DNA from: Candidatus Microthrix subdominans | GTDB taxonomy: Bacteria; Actinomycetota; Acidimicrobiia; Acidimicrobiales; Microtrichaceae | DNA length: 64,000 nucleotides | Assembly (NCBI GenBank): GCA_016719385.1 | Contig: JADJZA010000001.1 | Location: 434,001-498,000, forward strand | Reading direction: 5' to 3' | Shown: positions 8,855 through 17,975 of the stretch, piece after piece | How positions within the stretch are numbered: the first letter of the stretch is position 1 | How the letters are laid out: each line of letters starts with the position of its first letter | The notes under the pieces: model-generated | Told to the model about the DNA's origin: nothing | Database searches by the model: none | The model's input: only the letters and a program-made list of their open reading frames with translations | Translations under genes and position numbers: made by a program

Positions 8855-9283
8855 TCAGATCGCGTGCACCTCGATGAGGTCATCGAGTGCGGCGAAATCG
8901 GCGGGGTTGCGGGTGTAGATAGGCAGCTGATTGGCGACCGCTGTTGCCGCCACAAGCAGGTCGACCGCCCTGGCGCCTCGTGGCTTGCGACCAGCAGAGC
9001 TGACCGCAGCAAAGACGCGGCCGTAGGCGCGAGCTGACTCCGCACAGAAGGGGAGGGGATCGAACGCCGCTTCGGTTCGTTGCAGGCGATCCTGCCGACG
9101 AGCCCGTTCCTCGTGGTTGCCGGCTGCGTGTGGTCCAGCGGCCAGCTCGGCCAGTGTGATCGCGCTGATCGCCACCTCGTGCGGGAGTTCGTACGCAGAG
9201 ATCTGCTCCAAGTCGATGACGACAGAAGTGTCGAGGAGACCCCGTGCTGGGCGTGACTGCTCGTCGACGGCTCCGTCATCCAC
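8855..9283 (-). CDS. vapC: PIN-domain ribonuclease toxin, VapC family
   Basis: The 142-residue product shows the PIN acidic residues in order: LLDTSVVIDLE (Asp), ITLAELAAG (Glu), RAVDLLVAATA (Asp) and a final PIYTRNPADFAALDDL segment. VapC toxins are Mg-dependent endoribonucleases that cleave tRNA or rRNA. GTG at 9283 is chosen because it overlaps the last codons of the antitoxin gene by 8 bases, the usual coupled arrangement; the frame stays open upstream only through antitoxin coding sequence. Confidence 0.87.
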   Translation of the reverse strand: MDDGAVDEQSRPARGLLDTSVVIDLEQISAYELPHEVAISAITLAELAAGPHAAGNHEERARRQDRLQRTEAAFDPLPFCAESARAYGRVFAAVSSAGRKPRGARAVDLLVAATAVANQLPIYTRNPADFAALDDLIEVHAI

Positions 9284-9530
9284 GCGGAGCGATGTCCTGA
9301 TCGGCGAGGGCGTCCAGATCGGCCCGCAGGTGGTCGTAGTTGATGGCCGGCGCGCTGGCGAACAACTCGACCGCCGCCTCGGCCGCAACGTAGCGGTGGC
9401 GGCGAAGTGGCGTCAGCTCGCCCACCGGCGTGCCGTTGCGGGTCACGGTGAAGGTCTCGCCTGCGTCCAGGCCGCGCATGATCTTGCCGCTGTCGTTGCG
9501 CAGTTCGCGTTGGCTGATCTCCTGGGCCAT
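9276..9530 (-). CDS. Antitoxin of Phd/YefM type paired with VapC
   Basis: An 84-residue protein opening with EISQRELRNDSGKIMRGLDA and continuing GETFTVTRNGTPVGELTPL. This is the N-terminal dimer and DNA-binding fold of Phd/YefM antitoxins. The C-terminal half (ELFASAPAINYDHLRADLDAL) would be the toxin-binding tail. ATG at 9530 is preferred over the ATG at 9551, because the latter lies inside a perfect inverted repeat that probably acts as the operator. It is expected to neutralise VapC and to repress its own operon. Confidence 0.85.
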   Translation of the reverse strand: MAQEISQRELRNDSGKIMRGLDAGETFTVTRNGTPVGELTPLRRHRYVAAEAAVELFASAPAINYDHLRADLDALADQDIAPRG

Positions 9531-9538
9531 GACCCAAC

Positions 9539-9557
9539 TGTAGCACCGCATGCTACA
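9539..9557. promoter_or_regulatory. Inverted repeat, likely autoregulatory operator of the Phd-VapC operon
   Basis: TGTAGCA-CCGCA-TGCTACA is a perfect 7+5+7 inverted repeat ending 8 bases upstream of the antitoxin ATG. Phd/YefM antitoxins bind such palindromes to repress their own promoters. The repeat is seen directly; the operator role is inferred from position. Its closeness to the start codon suggests a very short or absent leader. Confidence 0.6.
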
Positions 9558-9647
9558 TGGCCGTGGTCGGCCGCACCGATGGTCGGTCGGTTTGAAACTG
9601 TGCTGGGATCAAGCACAACTATCCCCATCTCGAGCTTCTGTAGGGCG

Positions 9648-10208
9648 TCAGCTTCGGATAGTGGGCAGAGCCTTGACGGCACCCAGGTCGAGTACCCAGC
9701 GCGTGGCCACTTGAGGGAAATTGATCCCACCTGGCGTGGTGTGCCGGGAGAACAGGTACCGGAAACCGGCCGCTTGCAGGGTGCGGTTGGGTGCCACATT
9801 GAAAGCGTTCGGCTCGCAATACAAGCGCTGGAGGCCGAGCATCTCGAAGTAGCGCTGAGCCGACAACCGCACGAACTGCGTGCCGAGCCCCGTCCTGCGG
9901 AGGCTCGGCGCAGTGATGTGGAGGTGCATCCACGCGTGTCGGCCGAACTCGATCCTGTCGGTTGAGCTGAACCCCATGGTCTTGCCGTCCACCAACCAAA
10001 GCAGGGAGTAGAACTCACGCTGCTCGAGCGGACGGGCATCGTCGATCTCATAGAGCCGATGCCACTCCTGCCGTGAAGGCAGCAGGGCGCGATCGACGCC
10101 GAGCCGGTCGAGGTGTGCGTTGTCGGCGTCGTGGAAGTAGTCGATCCGCAGGCCGACATCAGCCAAGGTCATCTCGCGCACTTCGAGGCGCGACGGCTGC
10201 TTGCTCAT
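9648..10208 (-). CDS. GNAT family N-acetyltransferase
   Basis: A 186-residue protein with the GNAT pattern: a central strand (WMHLHITAPSLRRTGLGTQF) where RRTGLG fits the acetyl-CoA R/Q-x-x-G-x-G/A loop, followed by LGLQRLYCEPNAFNVAPNRTLQAAGF, the usual second half. The N-terminus (LRIDYFHDADNAHLDRLGVD) resembles ribosomal-protein or aminoglycoside-type GNATs acting on amino groups. The acceptor is unknown. ATG at 10208 (MSKQPSRLEVREM) is chosen over an upstream in-frame start because the fold begins there. It stands alone, about 90 bases beyond the Phd-VapC operator. Confidence 0.82.
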   Translation of the reverse strand: MSKQPSRLEVREMTLADVGLRIDYFHDADNAHLDRLGVDRALLPSRQEWHRLYEIDDARPLEQREFYSLLWLVDGKTMGFSSTDRIEFGRHAWMHLHITAPSLRRTGLGTQFVRLSAQRYFEMLGLQRLYCEPNAFNVAPNRTLQAAGFRYLFSRHTTPGGINFPQVATRWVLDLGAVKALPTIRS

Positions 10209-10327
10209 GCCCTTCACTCTCGCAGCAGATGAGCCGAGCGGTGCGCCATGGGGCGGAAGCACCCCATGACGGCTTCGGGACGGGCACCGTGCCCTGTGCG
10301 TGACGGTGCTCAGAACGTGGCGGTCCC

Positions 10328-11221
10328 TCAGGCGGGGAGTTCCTGCAGGATGAGGCCGAAGGTCTCCTTGAACCCCACCTGGCCGGCGGGTGTTTTGGCG
10401 CTGACGTCGGCGTTGAGGCTGCGCCGCACCACGACGCCGTCCTCGGTTACCCAGAAGTCGTTGTCGTAGGTGCCGTAGGTCTCGCTGCCCTTGGATCCGA
10501 TCACCGTGGAGATCTGGAGGTGCTGAGCGTCGACCGGGTCACCGTCGACGATGATCTCCTCCTGCCCAAACACGCGGCTGGTCAGCATGGCCGGGATGGT
10601 TCCCACCGAGTCGCCGGTGGCGATGCACTCCGCCCTCGCCTTGAGTCCGGCGCTCAACTCGAACAGCCCGGCCGGCCACAAGTTGTTCTCCGGGCACGCC
10701 GTGGTTGTCTGATCCTTAAGCCCGGCAAACTCGTGGCGGGTGACGGACGACTTCATCGACATGGCGCCGTCGTCGGTCGGGCACAGGACCATTTCGTCGT
10801 TGCGTTGTTCAAACAGCTTGAGGACGTTGGTCGAGCCGCCACAGTCGTTGCTCGTTGTCGTCGCGACCACCTCGGGCGGGAACTCGTGCATTGGCCCGCC
10901 GAGCAGGTCGACGAACTCGGTGCCTTTGGCGTTGTAGACGAAGGCGCCGGACGCAATGGTCGTCCCGCCATCCCCGTCGGCGGAGGCACCGTCCTCTTCA
11001 AACTGTTTGACCACGGCGGCGGTGTCGACCGGATCGGAACGGTCCCTCAGTTGGACGATCAACTTGGTCAGCGCCAGCAGGACCACGATCGAGCACACCG
11101 CAACGATCACCGCCTTGAGGGGGCGGGGTAGGCGGCGCCATCTGCCTTGCTCGGGGGACTCGGGTGGGTCCTCTCCGGGCTGGGAATCGTCGGGCTGATC
11201 GGTAGGCGAGGCATCCAACAT
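10328..11221 (-). CDS. Membrane-anchored extracytoplasmic protein of unknown function
   Basis: This 297-residue protein has a polar, proline/aspartate-rich cytoplasmic head of about 35 residues, one transmembrane helix (AVIVAVCSIVVLLALTKLIV) and a large outer domain with four conserved-looking cysteines. No known family is recognised. It shares architecture and several aligned positions with the protein at 49465-50244 (EQ...C..DDG..S, a later C-P pair, T..G..V.A..L, similar endings), so the two look like distant paralogs. ATG at 11221 is taken as the start; an upstream in-frame start would add 17 basic residues. Confidence 0.6.
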   Translation of the reverse strand: MLDASPTDQPDDSQPGEDPPESPEQGRWRRLPRPLKAVIVAVCSIVVLLALTKLIVQLRDRSDPVDTAAVVKQFEEDGASADGDGGTTIASGAFVYNAKGTEFVDLLGGPMHEFPPEVVATTTSNDCGGSTNVLKLFEQRNDEMVLCPTDDGAMSMKSSVTRHEFAGLKDQTTTACPENNLWPAGLFELSAGLKARAECIATGDSVGTIPAMLTSRVFGQEEIIVDGDPVDAQHLQISTVIGSKGSETYGTYDNDFWVTEDGVVVRRSLNADVSAKTPAGQVGFKETFGLILQELPA

Positions 11222-11464
11222 CCGCCTTATCGTCGCACGGACCGACCGCCGATGAGAACTGCGGCTGTCCAAGAGGAATCGGCTCGGGGTCGCCTGTGCG
11301 ATCCTGACCGGGTTTCAACCCCGGTTTTATATCGTGGTTCGAGACGGTGGCCAAGAGCACACGCGACCGATTCATCAGGGGGCGGAAGCCGCTCCTAGGA
11401 TTGACCGGACTACATCTCGGTCGGCGGGAGTTCACACCCCCAGACCTCGACGCAAGGATGCGCG

Positions 11465-12913
11465 ATGGAGTCCCTCAACCTGGCTCGGTGGCAGTTCGGT
11501 ATCACCACCGTGTACCACTACTTCTTCGTCCCGATCACGATCGGGCTGTCGCTGATCGTGGCCCTGATGCAGACGTTCTGGATGCGCACCCGCAATCCCG
11601 AATGGCTGCGGCTGACCAAGTTCTTCGGCAAGCTGTTCACGATCAACTTCATCTTGGGCCTGGCGACCGGCATCGTCCAGGAGTTCCAGTTCGGAATGAA
11701 CTGGTCGGACTACTCGCGCTTCGTCGGCGACATCTTCGGCGCGCCGCTCGCCATCGAGGCGCTGCTGGCGTTCTTCCTCGAGAGCACGTTTCTGGGCCTG
11801 TGGATCTTCGGCTGGGGCCGCATCAACGAGAAGATTCATCTCGGCGCGATCTGGCTGGTGCACATCGGCACCGTCCTGTCGGCCTACTTCATCCTTGCGG
11901 CCAACTCCTTCATGCAGAACCCGGTGGGCTACACCAACAACCCCCTCACCGGCCGGGCCGAACTGACCGACTTTCTCGCCGTGCTGACCAACAAGGTGCA
12001 ACTGGTCGCCTTTCCCCACGTGATCTCAGCTGCGTGGATGAGCGGCGGGGCCTTCGTGTTGGGCATTGCGCTGTGGCTGATGTGGCGCTCGCAGACTCCC
12101 GAGGGTGATCTGGGCATGTATCGACGCTCCGCCCGGTTGGGCGCGATCGTCCTGCTGGTCGGCGGGGTCGTCGTCACCGTCACCGGTGACCTCCAGAGCC
12201 GGGTGATGACCCAGGTGCAGCCGATGAAGATGGCGGCGGCCGAGGCGCTCTACGACACCTCGCCCGAGGGTGAGGGAGCATCCTTCTCGATCATTTCGGT
12301 GGGCACGCCGGACGGCCAGCACGAGACCTGGGCGATCCGGGTTCCGAAGCTGTTGTCGTTCCTGTCGACCGGCACCCTCGACGGCCGGGTCGAGGGGATC
12401 AACGACCTGCAGGCCGAGTACGAGTTGGCCTTCAGCGACAATGCGCTGACCGAGGCGGAGAACTACCGCCCGATCATCCCCGTCACCTACTGGACCTTCC
12501 GCTGGATGATCGGCACCGGCATGGCTGCGATGGCGATCGGGGCCTTCGCCCTCTGGGCGTTGCGGGGAGAGACCCGCCGCCTGACGTCCAAGCGCTGGCT
12601 CTGGACCAGCCTGGCGGTGATCCTGCTGCCGCTGTTGTCCAACTCCTTCGGCTGGATCTTCACCGAGATGGGCCGCCAACCGTGGCTGGTCTTCGGCGTG
12701 ATCACCACCAAGATGGGCGTGAGCCCGGGGGTGTCGGCCTGGGAGGTGGCGGCGTCGCTGGGCACCTTCACCCTGCTCTACGGCGCTCTGGCCGTCGTCG
12801 AGGTGGGCCTGATACTGCGCTACGGACGCACCGGTGCCGAGCCGGCTCCGCCGCCCGAGTCGCTCGACCCGAGCGAGCGCGACGACGACGAACCATTCGT
12901 GTTCTCCTACTAA
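11465..12913 (+). CDS. cydA: Cytochrome bd ubiquinol/menaquinol oxidase subunit I
   Basis: The 482-residue integral membrane protein begins ARWQFGITTVYHYFFVPITI, which contains the heme-ligand histidine near the N-terminus. It then shows GIVQEFQFGMNWSDYSRFVG, FFLESTFLGLWIFGW, and near residue 400 the motif FGWIFTEMGRQPW. The quinol-binding loop (around residues 265-330) is short, as in the non-E. coli type. With CydB it forms the terminal oxidase that reduces O2 to water with high affinity and does not pump protons. A purine-rich AAGGA precedes the ATG. The gene leads a cydA-cydB-cydDC operon. Confidence 0.97.
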   Translation: MESLNLARWQFGITTVYHYFFVPITIGLSLIVALMQTFWMRTRNPEWLRLTKFFGKLFTINFILGLATGIVQEFQFGMNWSDYSRFVGDIFGAPLAIEALLAFFLESTFLGLWIFGWGRINEKIHLGAIWLVHIGTVLSAYFILAANSFMQNPVGYTNNPLTGRAELTDFLAVLTNKVQLVAFPHVISAAWMSGGAFVLGIALWLMWRSQTPEGDLGMYRRSARLGAIVLLVGGVVVTVTGDLQSRVMTQVQPMKMAAAEALYDTSPEGEGASFSIISVGTPDGQHETWAIRVPKLLSFLSTGTLDGRVEGINDLQAEYELAFSDNALTEAENYRPIIPVTYWTFRWMIGTGMAAMAIGAFALWALRGETRRLTSKRWLWTSLAVILLPLLSNSFGWIFTEMGRQPWLVFGVITTKMGVSPGVSAWEVAASLGTFTLLYGALAVVEVGLILRYGRTGAEPAPPPESLDPSERDDDEPFVFSY

Positions 12914-12943
12914 AGGCCGCTGACCCCTCACCGAGGCAACAAC

Positions 12944-14059
12944 ATGGAACTCACCACCGTTTGGTTCATCCTCATCGCCGTCCTGTGGATCGGCTACTTC
13001 GTGCTCGAAGGCTTCGACTTCGGCGTGGGCATCCTCTTTCCCGTCCTGGGTCGTGACGACCCGGACAGCGGCGAGACCGGCGAGATCCGGCGACGGGTCA
13101 TGCTGTCCACGGTCGGGCCGGTCTGGGACGGCAACGAGGTGTGGCTGCTCACCGCCGGCGGCGCCACCTTTGCTGCGTTCCCCAACTGGTACGCCACCCT
13201 GTTCTCCGGCTTCTACCTGCCACTGCTGCTCATCCTTGTCGCCCTGATCATGCGGGCGTTGGCGTTCGACTACCGCGGCAAGGTGGACGACCCCGTGTGG
13301 CGCCAGCGTTGGGACTGGGCGATCTTCGGCGGGTCCCTGGCCCCGGCGTTGCTGTGGGGCGTTGCGTTCACCAACATCGTCCGAGGCGTGCCGATCGACG
13401 CCGAGATGGAGTACACGGGCAACCTGTTCACGCTGCTCAACCCCGCAGCGCTGCTCGGCGGGGTGACGACCGTTGCGCTGTTCACCGCCTACGGGGCGAT
13501 GTTTCTGGCGCTGAAGACCGACGGTGCCATCCGCGTCAAGGCCCGGGAGATCGCCCTGCGCGTTGGCCTTGCGGCCGCCGTATTGGCGGTGGCCTGGTTG
13601 GCGGTCATCCACGCCACCACCGGCTCGGTGGAGTCATGGATCATGGCCGGCGCCGGTGCGGTCTTGCTGCTCGGGGCGCTGGCGATGCTGCCATCGGGTC
13701 GAGAAGGTTGGGCGTTCGGCCTGGCGTTCGCGGCGATCGGGATGAGCGTCGGCTCGCTGTTCGTTGCACTGTTCCCCGACGTGATGCCGAGCACCACCGA
13801 TCCCGCGTTCTCGCTGACGACCACCAACGCGTCGTCGACCGATTACACGCTGAAGATCATGACGTGGGTGGCGGTCGTGTTCACCCCGGTCGTGATCCTG
13901 TACCAAAGCTGGAGTTATTGGACGTTCCGCAAGCGGGTGTCCGGCCATCACATTCCCACCGAGGTGGCGCTGGCGGCCCGGCCTGAAGCCGGACGCCAGC
14001 CCAAGCAGCCCGTCGCATCCTCGTCGGGCCCGTCGGCCGGGGGCAGCCCCGAGGCCTGA
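12944..14059 (+). CDS. cydB: Cytochrome bd oxidase subunit II
   Basis: The 371-residue membrane protein opens with TVWFILIAVLWIGYFVLEGFDFGVG, the CydB signature, and continues with GPVWDGNEVWLLTAGGATFAAFP and ALIMRALAFDYRGK, all hallmark CydB segments. It supports heme assembly and the structure of the bd oxidase with CydA. About nine hydrophobic helices are visible. It lies 30 bases after cydA, and its TGA shares one base with the ATG of the next gene, indicating tight coupling. A proline/serine-rich tail of about 35 residues follows the last helix. Confidence 0.97.
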   Translation: MELTTVWFILIAVLWIGYFVLEGFDFGVGILFPVLGRDDPDSGETGEIRRRVMLSTVGPVWDGNEVWLLTAGGATFAAFPNWYATLFSGFYLPLLLILVALIMRALAFDYRGKVDDPVWRQRWDWAIFGGSLAPALLWGVAFTNIVRGVPIDAEMEYTGNLFTLLNPAALLGGVTTVALFTAYGAMFLALKTDGAIRVKAREIALRVGLAAAVLAVAWLAVIHATTGSVESWIMAGAGAVLLLGALAMLPSGREGWAFGLAFAAIGMSVGSLFVALFPDVMPSTTDPAFSLTTTNASSTDYTLKIMTWVAVVFTPVVILYQSWSYWTFRKRVSGHHIPTEVALAARPEAGRQPKQPVASSSGPSAGGSPEA

Positions 14060-17000
14060 TGGCCCCGTTCGATCCGTCGCTGTTGCGTGCGCTGCCCGGC
14101 GCTCGCGGCCGGGTGGCCCGACTCGCCGGTATGGGGGTGGTGTCGGGCGCCCTGGCGCTGGGCCAAGCGGTGACGGTGGCGTGGGCGGCGACGGCGATCG
14201 TGCGCGCCGCTTCGCTGCGCACACCGCTGATCGTGCTGGCCGCCATCCTGGTGATGCGAGGCCTGGTGGCGGCCGTCGACGAGATCGTCGCCCGCGATGC
14301 CGGTCACCGGGTGAGCGGAGAGGTGCGCTTACGGCTGCTGCGGCGCTGGATTGCCAGCCCGCCCGAGCGGCGCCCCACGTCCGCCGAGGCGGTGGCGCTG
14401 GCCGGGTCGGGGGCGCAGAGCGTCGAGCCCTACGTCGCCGAGTATCTCCCGGCGCTGGTGACGGCTGTGGTCGTCCCGGTGCTCGCCGTGCTCGTGCTGT
14501 TCTGGGTCGACTTCTGGAGCGCCGTCATCCTGGTGCTCACGCTGCCGCTGTTGCCGTTCTTCGCCGCTCTGATCGGCATGCACACCGAGGCGGAGACCGC
14601 TCGGCGTTGGAGCGCGATGCACGCCATGGCCGGGCACTTCCTCGATGTCGTGCGGGGCCTGCCCACCCTGGTCGCCTACGGCAGGGCCGACCACCAGGTC
14701 GCCAACATCGCTGCGGTCGGTGACGTTCACCGCCGGGCGACGGTCCGCACCCTGCGCACCGCCTTCCTGTCGTCGGCCGCCCTCGAGCTGTTGGCCACGA
14801 TCTCGGTGGCGATGGTGGCGGTGTCGGTGGGCCTCCGGCTGGCCAACGGGTCGATGGACCTGCACGTTGGGCTCACCGCCATTCTGCTGGCGCCCGAGGC
14901 CTACTGGCCGGTGCGGCGGGTGGGCCAGGAATTTCACAACGCGGCCGACGGCGCCGCAGTACTCGACGCCGTTCGGCCCTACCTCGATGCCGACCGGGAT
15001 GCCGTGCAGACCCGGGACGAGGTTGCCACCCCGTCCGCTGCCGAAGGGGCAGCGAAGATCGTCGATCCAACCGGTGCCGATGTCGCGAAGCCCGAGCGAG
15101 ATGCCGGTGCTCCGGACCGGGTGCTCGTCGACGCGGTGTCGTTCGGCTACCCGGACCGCGCCCACATTCTCAACCGTGCCGGCTTCGCCACCCCGACCGG
15201 TCCCGGCCTGACCGCACTGACCGGGCAATCGGGCAGCGGCAAGAGCACGTTGTTGGACCTGCTCGCCGGCGTTCGTACCCCGGCCGCGGGGGCGATCGTC
15301 GCCGACGCTGCCCACCTGGCCACCCAGCGCCCACTCGTTTTGCCCGGCCCGGTGATCGACGTGCTTCGTCTCGGAGCACCGGCGGCGAGCGAGGCGGCCT
15401 GCGAGGAGGCGCTGCGAACGGTGGGGCTGTGGCCGGCACTTGCCGAGCGTCAGGGGCTGGACACGCAACTCGGCGACGACGGCTTTGGGCTGTCGGCCGG
15501 TCAGCGAACCCGCCTGGCGCTGGCCCGTGCCCGGCTGAGCGACGCACCGTTGCTGTTGCTCGACGAGCCGACCGCTCACGTCGACGCCGACGACCTCGAC
15601 GCGCTGCGGTCGGTCGTCGTCGAGCTGGCCAAGGAGCGCCGGGTGATCGCGGCCACCCACGACCCGGTGTTGGTTGAGCTGGCCGACGATCGCTGGGACC
15701 TCTCGATTGCGTCCGCTGATCCGAGGGCGAAGTCGACCACGGAGGACGAGCGGGCCACGCCGGCGGCGACGAGCACCGGTTCGACCGATGTCACCGCGAC
15801 GGTCGCCGCAGCACCCCCCGCAGCACCCCCCGCAGCACCCCCCGCAGTGACCCCGAGCGCAGAAACGCCGGACCCAGGCGTTTCAATCGGTCGCACCTCG
15901 GGCCAATCGGCCACCGACGCGGCGCTCGGATGGTGGCAGCGCCGGCCGGTGGCCGACCGTCTGCGACTGGCCTGCCTGCTCGGCGGTCTGTCGGTGGCGG
16001 CCGGCGTGGCGCTGACGGCGACGTCGGGTTGGCTGATCGTTCAGGCCTCCACCCAACCCGTGGTGCTCACCCTGCTGGTGGCGATCGTCGGCGTGCGGAC
16101 CTTCGGCATCGCCCGGCCCGTGCTGCACTACGGCGAACGAGTCGTGTCCCACGATGCCGCCCTCGACACCCTGGCCGACCGTCGCGTGGACGTGTACCGC
16201 CGTTTGATCCCGCTCACGCCGGCACGTCTGGGCCGCCGCCATCGCGGCGACCTGTTGAGCGCCGTCGTCGCCGACCTCGACGATGCGGTCGACGAGCAGG
16301 TTCGTGTTCTGGTCCCCTGGTGGTCGACGCTGATCGCTACCGTCTGTGCAGCCGCCATCGTGGCACTGGTCCTGTGGCCGGCGGCGATCGTGCTGGCGAC
16401 AGGCGGGGTGATCTCGATGGGAATGGCAGCGCTGGGGGAGCGCCGGGAACGAAGTGCGCAAGACGATGCGGTGCGCGCTCGTGGGGTGGCGTTGAGGGTG
16501 ACCACCGACCTGGTGGATCGGCTCGATCAGGTGCGGGCGGTCGTCGGGGCAGATGGCGGGGCTGCCGAAACTGCCACCGATTCGATCGAGCTGGCGCAGC
16601 GGCGCCAGGGCACAGCCGAGCGGCGTCTGATTCGCGCCCGGGCCGTCACGCTGGCCGCCCTGTGGGCCGTGCTGGCGGCCACGGTGCTCGGCGTCATGAT
16701 CCTCGCCTCGGACGGCCTGAATCGGGGCGTGATCTCCGCTCCGGTGGCCGCCCTGGTGGCGTTGGCCCCGATCGCCCTGGCCGATGCCTGGGTGAGTCTG
16801 GCCGAGATCGGCGGTGCCCGGGCTCGCGCTCAGCAGGCGGAGGCCCGCCTGGACGGCGTCCTCGACCAGCGGCCGGCCGTCGATGATTCCGGCACCCTGG
16901 AGCTTCCCGATGGGGTGCTGCCGGTGACGGCTGAGGGCATCCGGGCGGCGTGGAGCGACGAGCAGACCCCGCTGGGCCCGTTTACGCTCCCGCTCCTCTC

Positions 17001-17637
17001 GGCGACGACCCGCACCCAGATCTCGGGGCCCAACGGCATCGGCAAGTCGACGATGCTGGCGGTGCTCGCCCGTCAGCTCACCCCGGTCAGCGGAACCCAC
17101 CTGCTCGCCGCTCATCGGGCAGACGAGGTGCGTCTGGGCGCTGCCCGCGCGGACATCGCCGTCGTCGACGACGAGCCGCACGCCTTCGCCGGCACGATCC
17201 GGGCCAACCTGGCGCTCGCCCGCCCATCGGCCGACGACGACGCCCTACGCGGCGCTCTGGCGGCCGCCGACCTGACCGGGTGGTTGGCCCGCCAGCCCGA
17301 CGGGCTCGACACGCCGCTGGCCGGGTTGAGCGGTGGGGAACGAACCCGCCTGGCGATCGCCCGGGCGGTCGTGTCGCGCCGCCGCCTGGTGCTGTTGGAC
17401 GAGCCGGCCGCCCACCTTGACGAAGCGACCGCCCAGCGAGCGTTGGGCACGCTGATGGCCAACCCCGACGTGGCGGTGGTGGCGGTCAGCCATCAGCGGC
17501 TACCGGTGCTCGATGGATGGGTCGATCCGGCTCAGGTCGTGACGGAACGCCCGTCGGGCACGGTCCCAGCAGGCGGGCCGACCATTGACGAACGCCCCGG
17601 CTCTGAAGCGGCGCTCATGTCCAGACCGGCAGACTAG
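14059..17637 (+). CDS. cydDC: Fused CydD-CydC thiol reductant ABC exporter
   Basis: A single 1192-residue protein holds two complete ABC half-exporters. The CydD half spans roughly residues 1-555: transmembrane helices, then Walker A GQSGSGKST near 390, signature LSAGQRTRLALARARL and Walker B LLLLDEPTAHVD. A low-complexity Ala/Pro/Thr linker covers roughly 555-620. The CydC half follows, with Walker A GPNGIGKST near 990, signature LSGGERTRLAIARA and LVLLDEPAAHLDE. CydDC exports cysteine or glutathione, or heme in newer work, and is needed for bd oxidase assembly. Fusion of the two halves is known in actinobacteria. Confidence 0.95.
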   Translation: MAPFDPSLLRALPGARGRVARLAGMGVVSGALALGQAVTVAWAATAIVRAASLRTPLIVLAAILVMRGLVAAVDEIVARDAGHRVSGEVRLRLLRRWIASPPERRPTSAEAVALAGSGAQSVEPYVAEYLPALVTAVVVPVLAVLVLFWVDFWSAVILVLTLPLLPFFAALIGMHTEAETARRWSAMHAMAGHFLDVVRGLPTLVAYGRADHQVANIAAVGDVHRRATVRTLRTAFLSSAALELLATISVAMVAVSVGLRLANGSMDLHVGLTAILLAPEAYWPVRRVGQEFHNAADGAAVLDAVRPYLDADRDAVQTRDEVATPSAAEGAAKIVDPTGADVAKPERDAGAPDRVLVDAVSFGYPDRAHILNRAGFATPTGPGLTALTGQSGSGKSTLLDLLAGVRTPAAGAIVADAAHLATQRPLVLPGPVIDVLRLGAPAASEAACEEALRTVGLWPALAERQGLDTQLGDDGFGLSAGQRTRLALARARLSDAPLLLLDEPTAHVDADDLDALRSVVVELAKERRVIAATHDPVLVELADDRWDLSIASADPRAKSTTEDERATPAATSTGSTDVTATVAAAPPAAPPAAPPAVTPSAETPDPGVSIGRTSGQSATDAALGWWQRRPVADRLRLACLLGGLSVAAGVALTATSGWLIVQASTQPVVLTLLVAIVGVRTFGIARPVLHYGERVVSHDAALDTLADRRVDVYRRLIPLTPARLGRRHRGDLLSAVVADLDDAVDEQVRVLVPWWSTLIATVCAAAIVALVLWPAAIVLATGGVISMGMAALGERRERSAQDDAVRARGVALRVTTDLVDRLDQVRAVVGADGGAAETATDSIELAQRRQGTAERRLIRARAVTLAALWAVLAATVLGVMILASDGLNRGVISAPVAALVALAPIALADAWVSLAEIGGARARAQQAEARLDGVLDQRPAVDDSGTLELPDGVLPVTAEGIRAAWSDEQTPLGPFTLPLLSATTRTQISGPNGIGKSTMLAVLARQLTPVSGTHLLAAHRADEVRLGAARADIAVVDDEPHAFAGTIRANLALARPSADDDALRGALAAADLTGWLARQPDGLDTPLAGLSGGERTRLAIARAVVSRRRLVLLDEPAAHLDEATAQRALGTLMANPDVAVVAVSHQRLPVLDGWVDPAQVVTERPSGTVPAGGPTIDERPGSEAALMSRPAD
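15808..15846 (+). repeat. 12-bp tandem repeat encoding the CydD-CydC linker
   Basis: Three identical copies of GCAGCACCCCCC, plus a partial fourth, encode an Ala-Ala-Pro-Pro repeat between the two ABC halves. The unit is a multiple of three, so copy-number change would alter linker length without breaking the frame. Confidence 0.85.
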
Positions 17638-17663
17638 ATTTTCGCTGTCCGGTGGGCGAAGCG

Positions 17664-17975
17664 CTAGTTGACCGGGTCGCCGCTGTTGTCGTGGTGCTTG
17701 CGGGACAGGGTGGCCCACACGTCGTCGGCGTCCATTGCCAGGTGGTCGTGGTGGGTCAGGGCATTGATCACGTCATGGAGGCTCGCCTGGAGCCGCTCGG
17801 CCTTGTGCATCGCCTCGGGGTGGATGTCGCCACCGTCGGCGTGTTGGGAGGTGAGCATGGCGGTGACGTCATCGGCGTCGGCGGCCAAGTGCCCGAGGTG
17901 ATGGGCAAGGGTTTCGGGGTCTGGCTGATCGCTCATGGTGGGGTCGTCCTGATCGGAGGTGGTGGGGCCGGTCAT
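17664..17975 (-). CDS. Small acidic, histidine-rich protein downstream of a universal stress protein
   Basis: A 103-residue soluble protein with two related stretches: HHLGHLAADADDVTAMLTSQ and HHDHLAMDADDVWATLSRKH. Both have the pattern HH-x(n)-L-x-x-DADDV-x-A-x-L, so the protein appears internally duplicated, with helical, His/Asp-rich units. No family is recognised. The ATG overlaps the stop of the universal stress protein gene (ATGA), so the two are co-translated and may act together. It converges with cydDC across 26 bases. Confidence 0.7.
   Translation of the reverse strand: MTGPTTSDQDDPTMSDQPDPETLAHHLGHLAADADDVTAMLTSQHADGGDIHPEAMHKAERLQASLHDVINALTHHDHLAMDADDVWATLSRKHHDNSGDPVN

Noticed and set aside
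11308..11330. CCGGG-TTTCAAC-CCCGG followed by TTTTAT, resembling a plus-strand terminator upstream of cydA
   Set aside because: No plus-strand gene lies upstream for it to terminate; the gene before it is on the other strand. It could instead be promoter DNA, but no clear -35 element is present, so it was not listed.
12026..13612. A 528-residue minus-strand open frame across cydA and cydB
   Set aside because: Antisense to two well-conserved genes; composition is shadow-like and no motif is seen.
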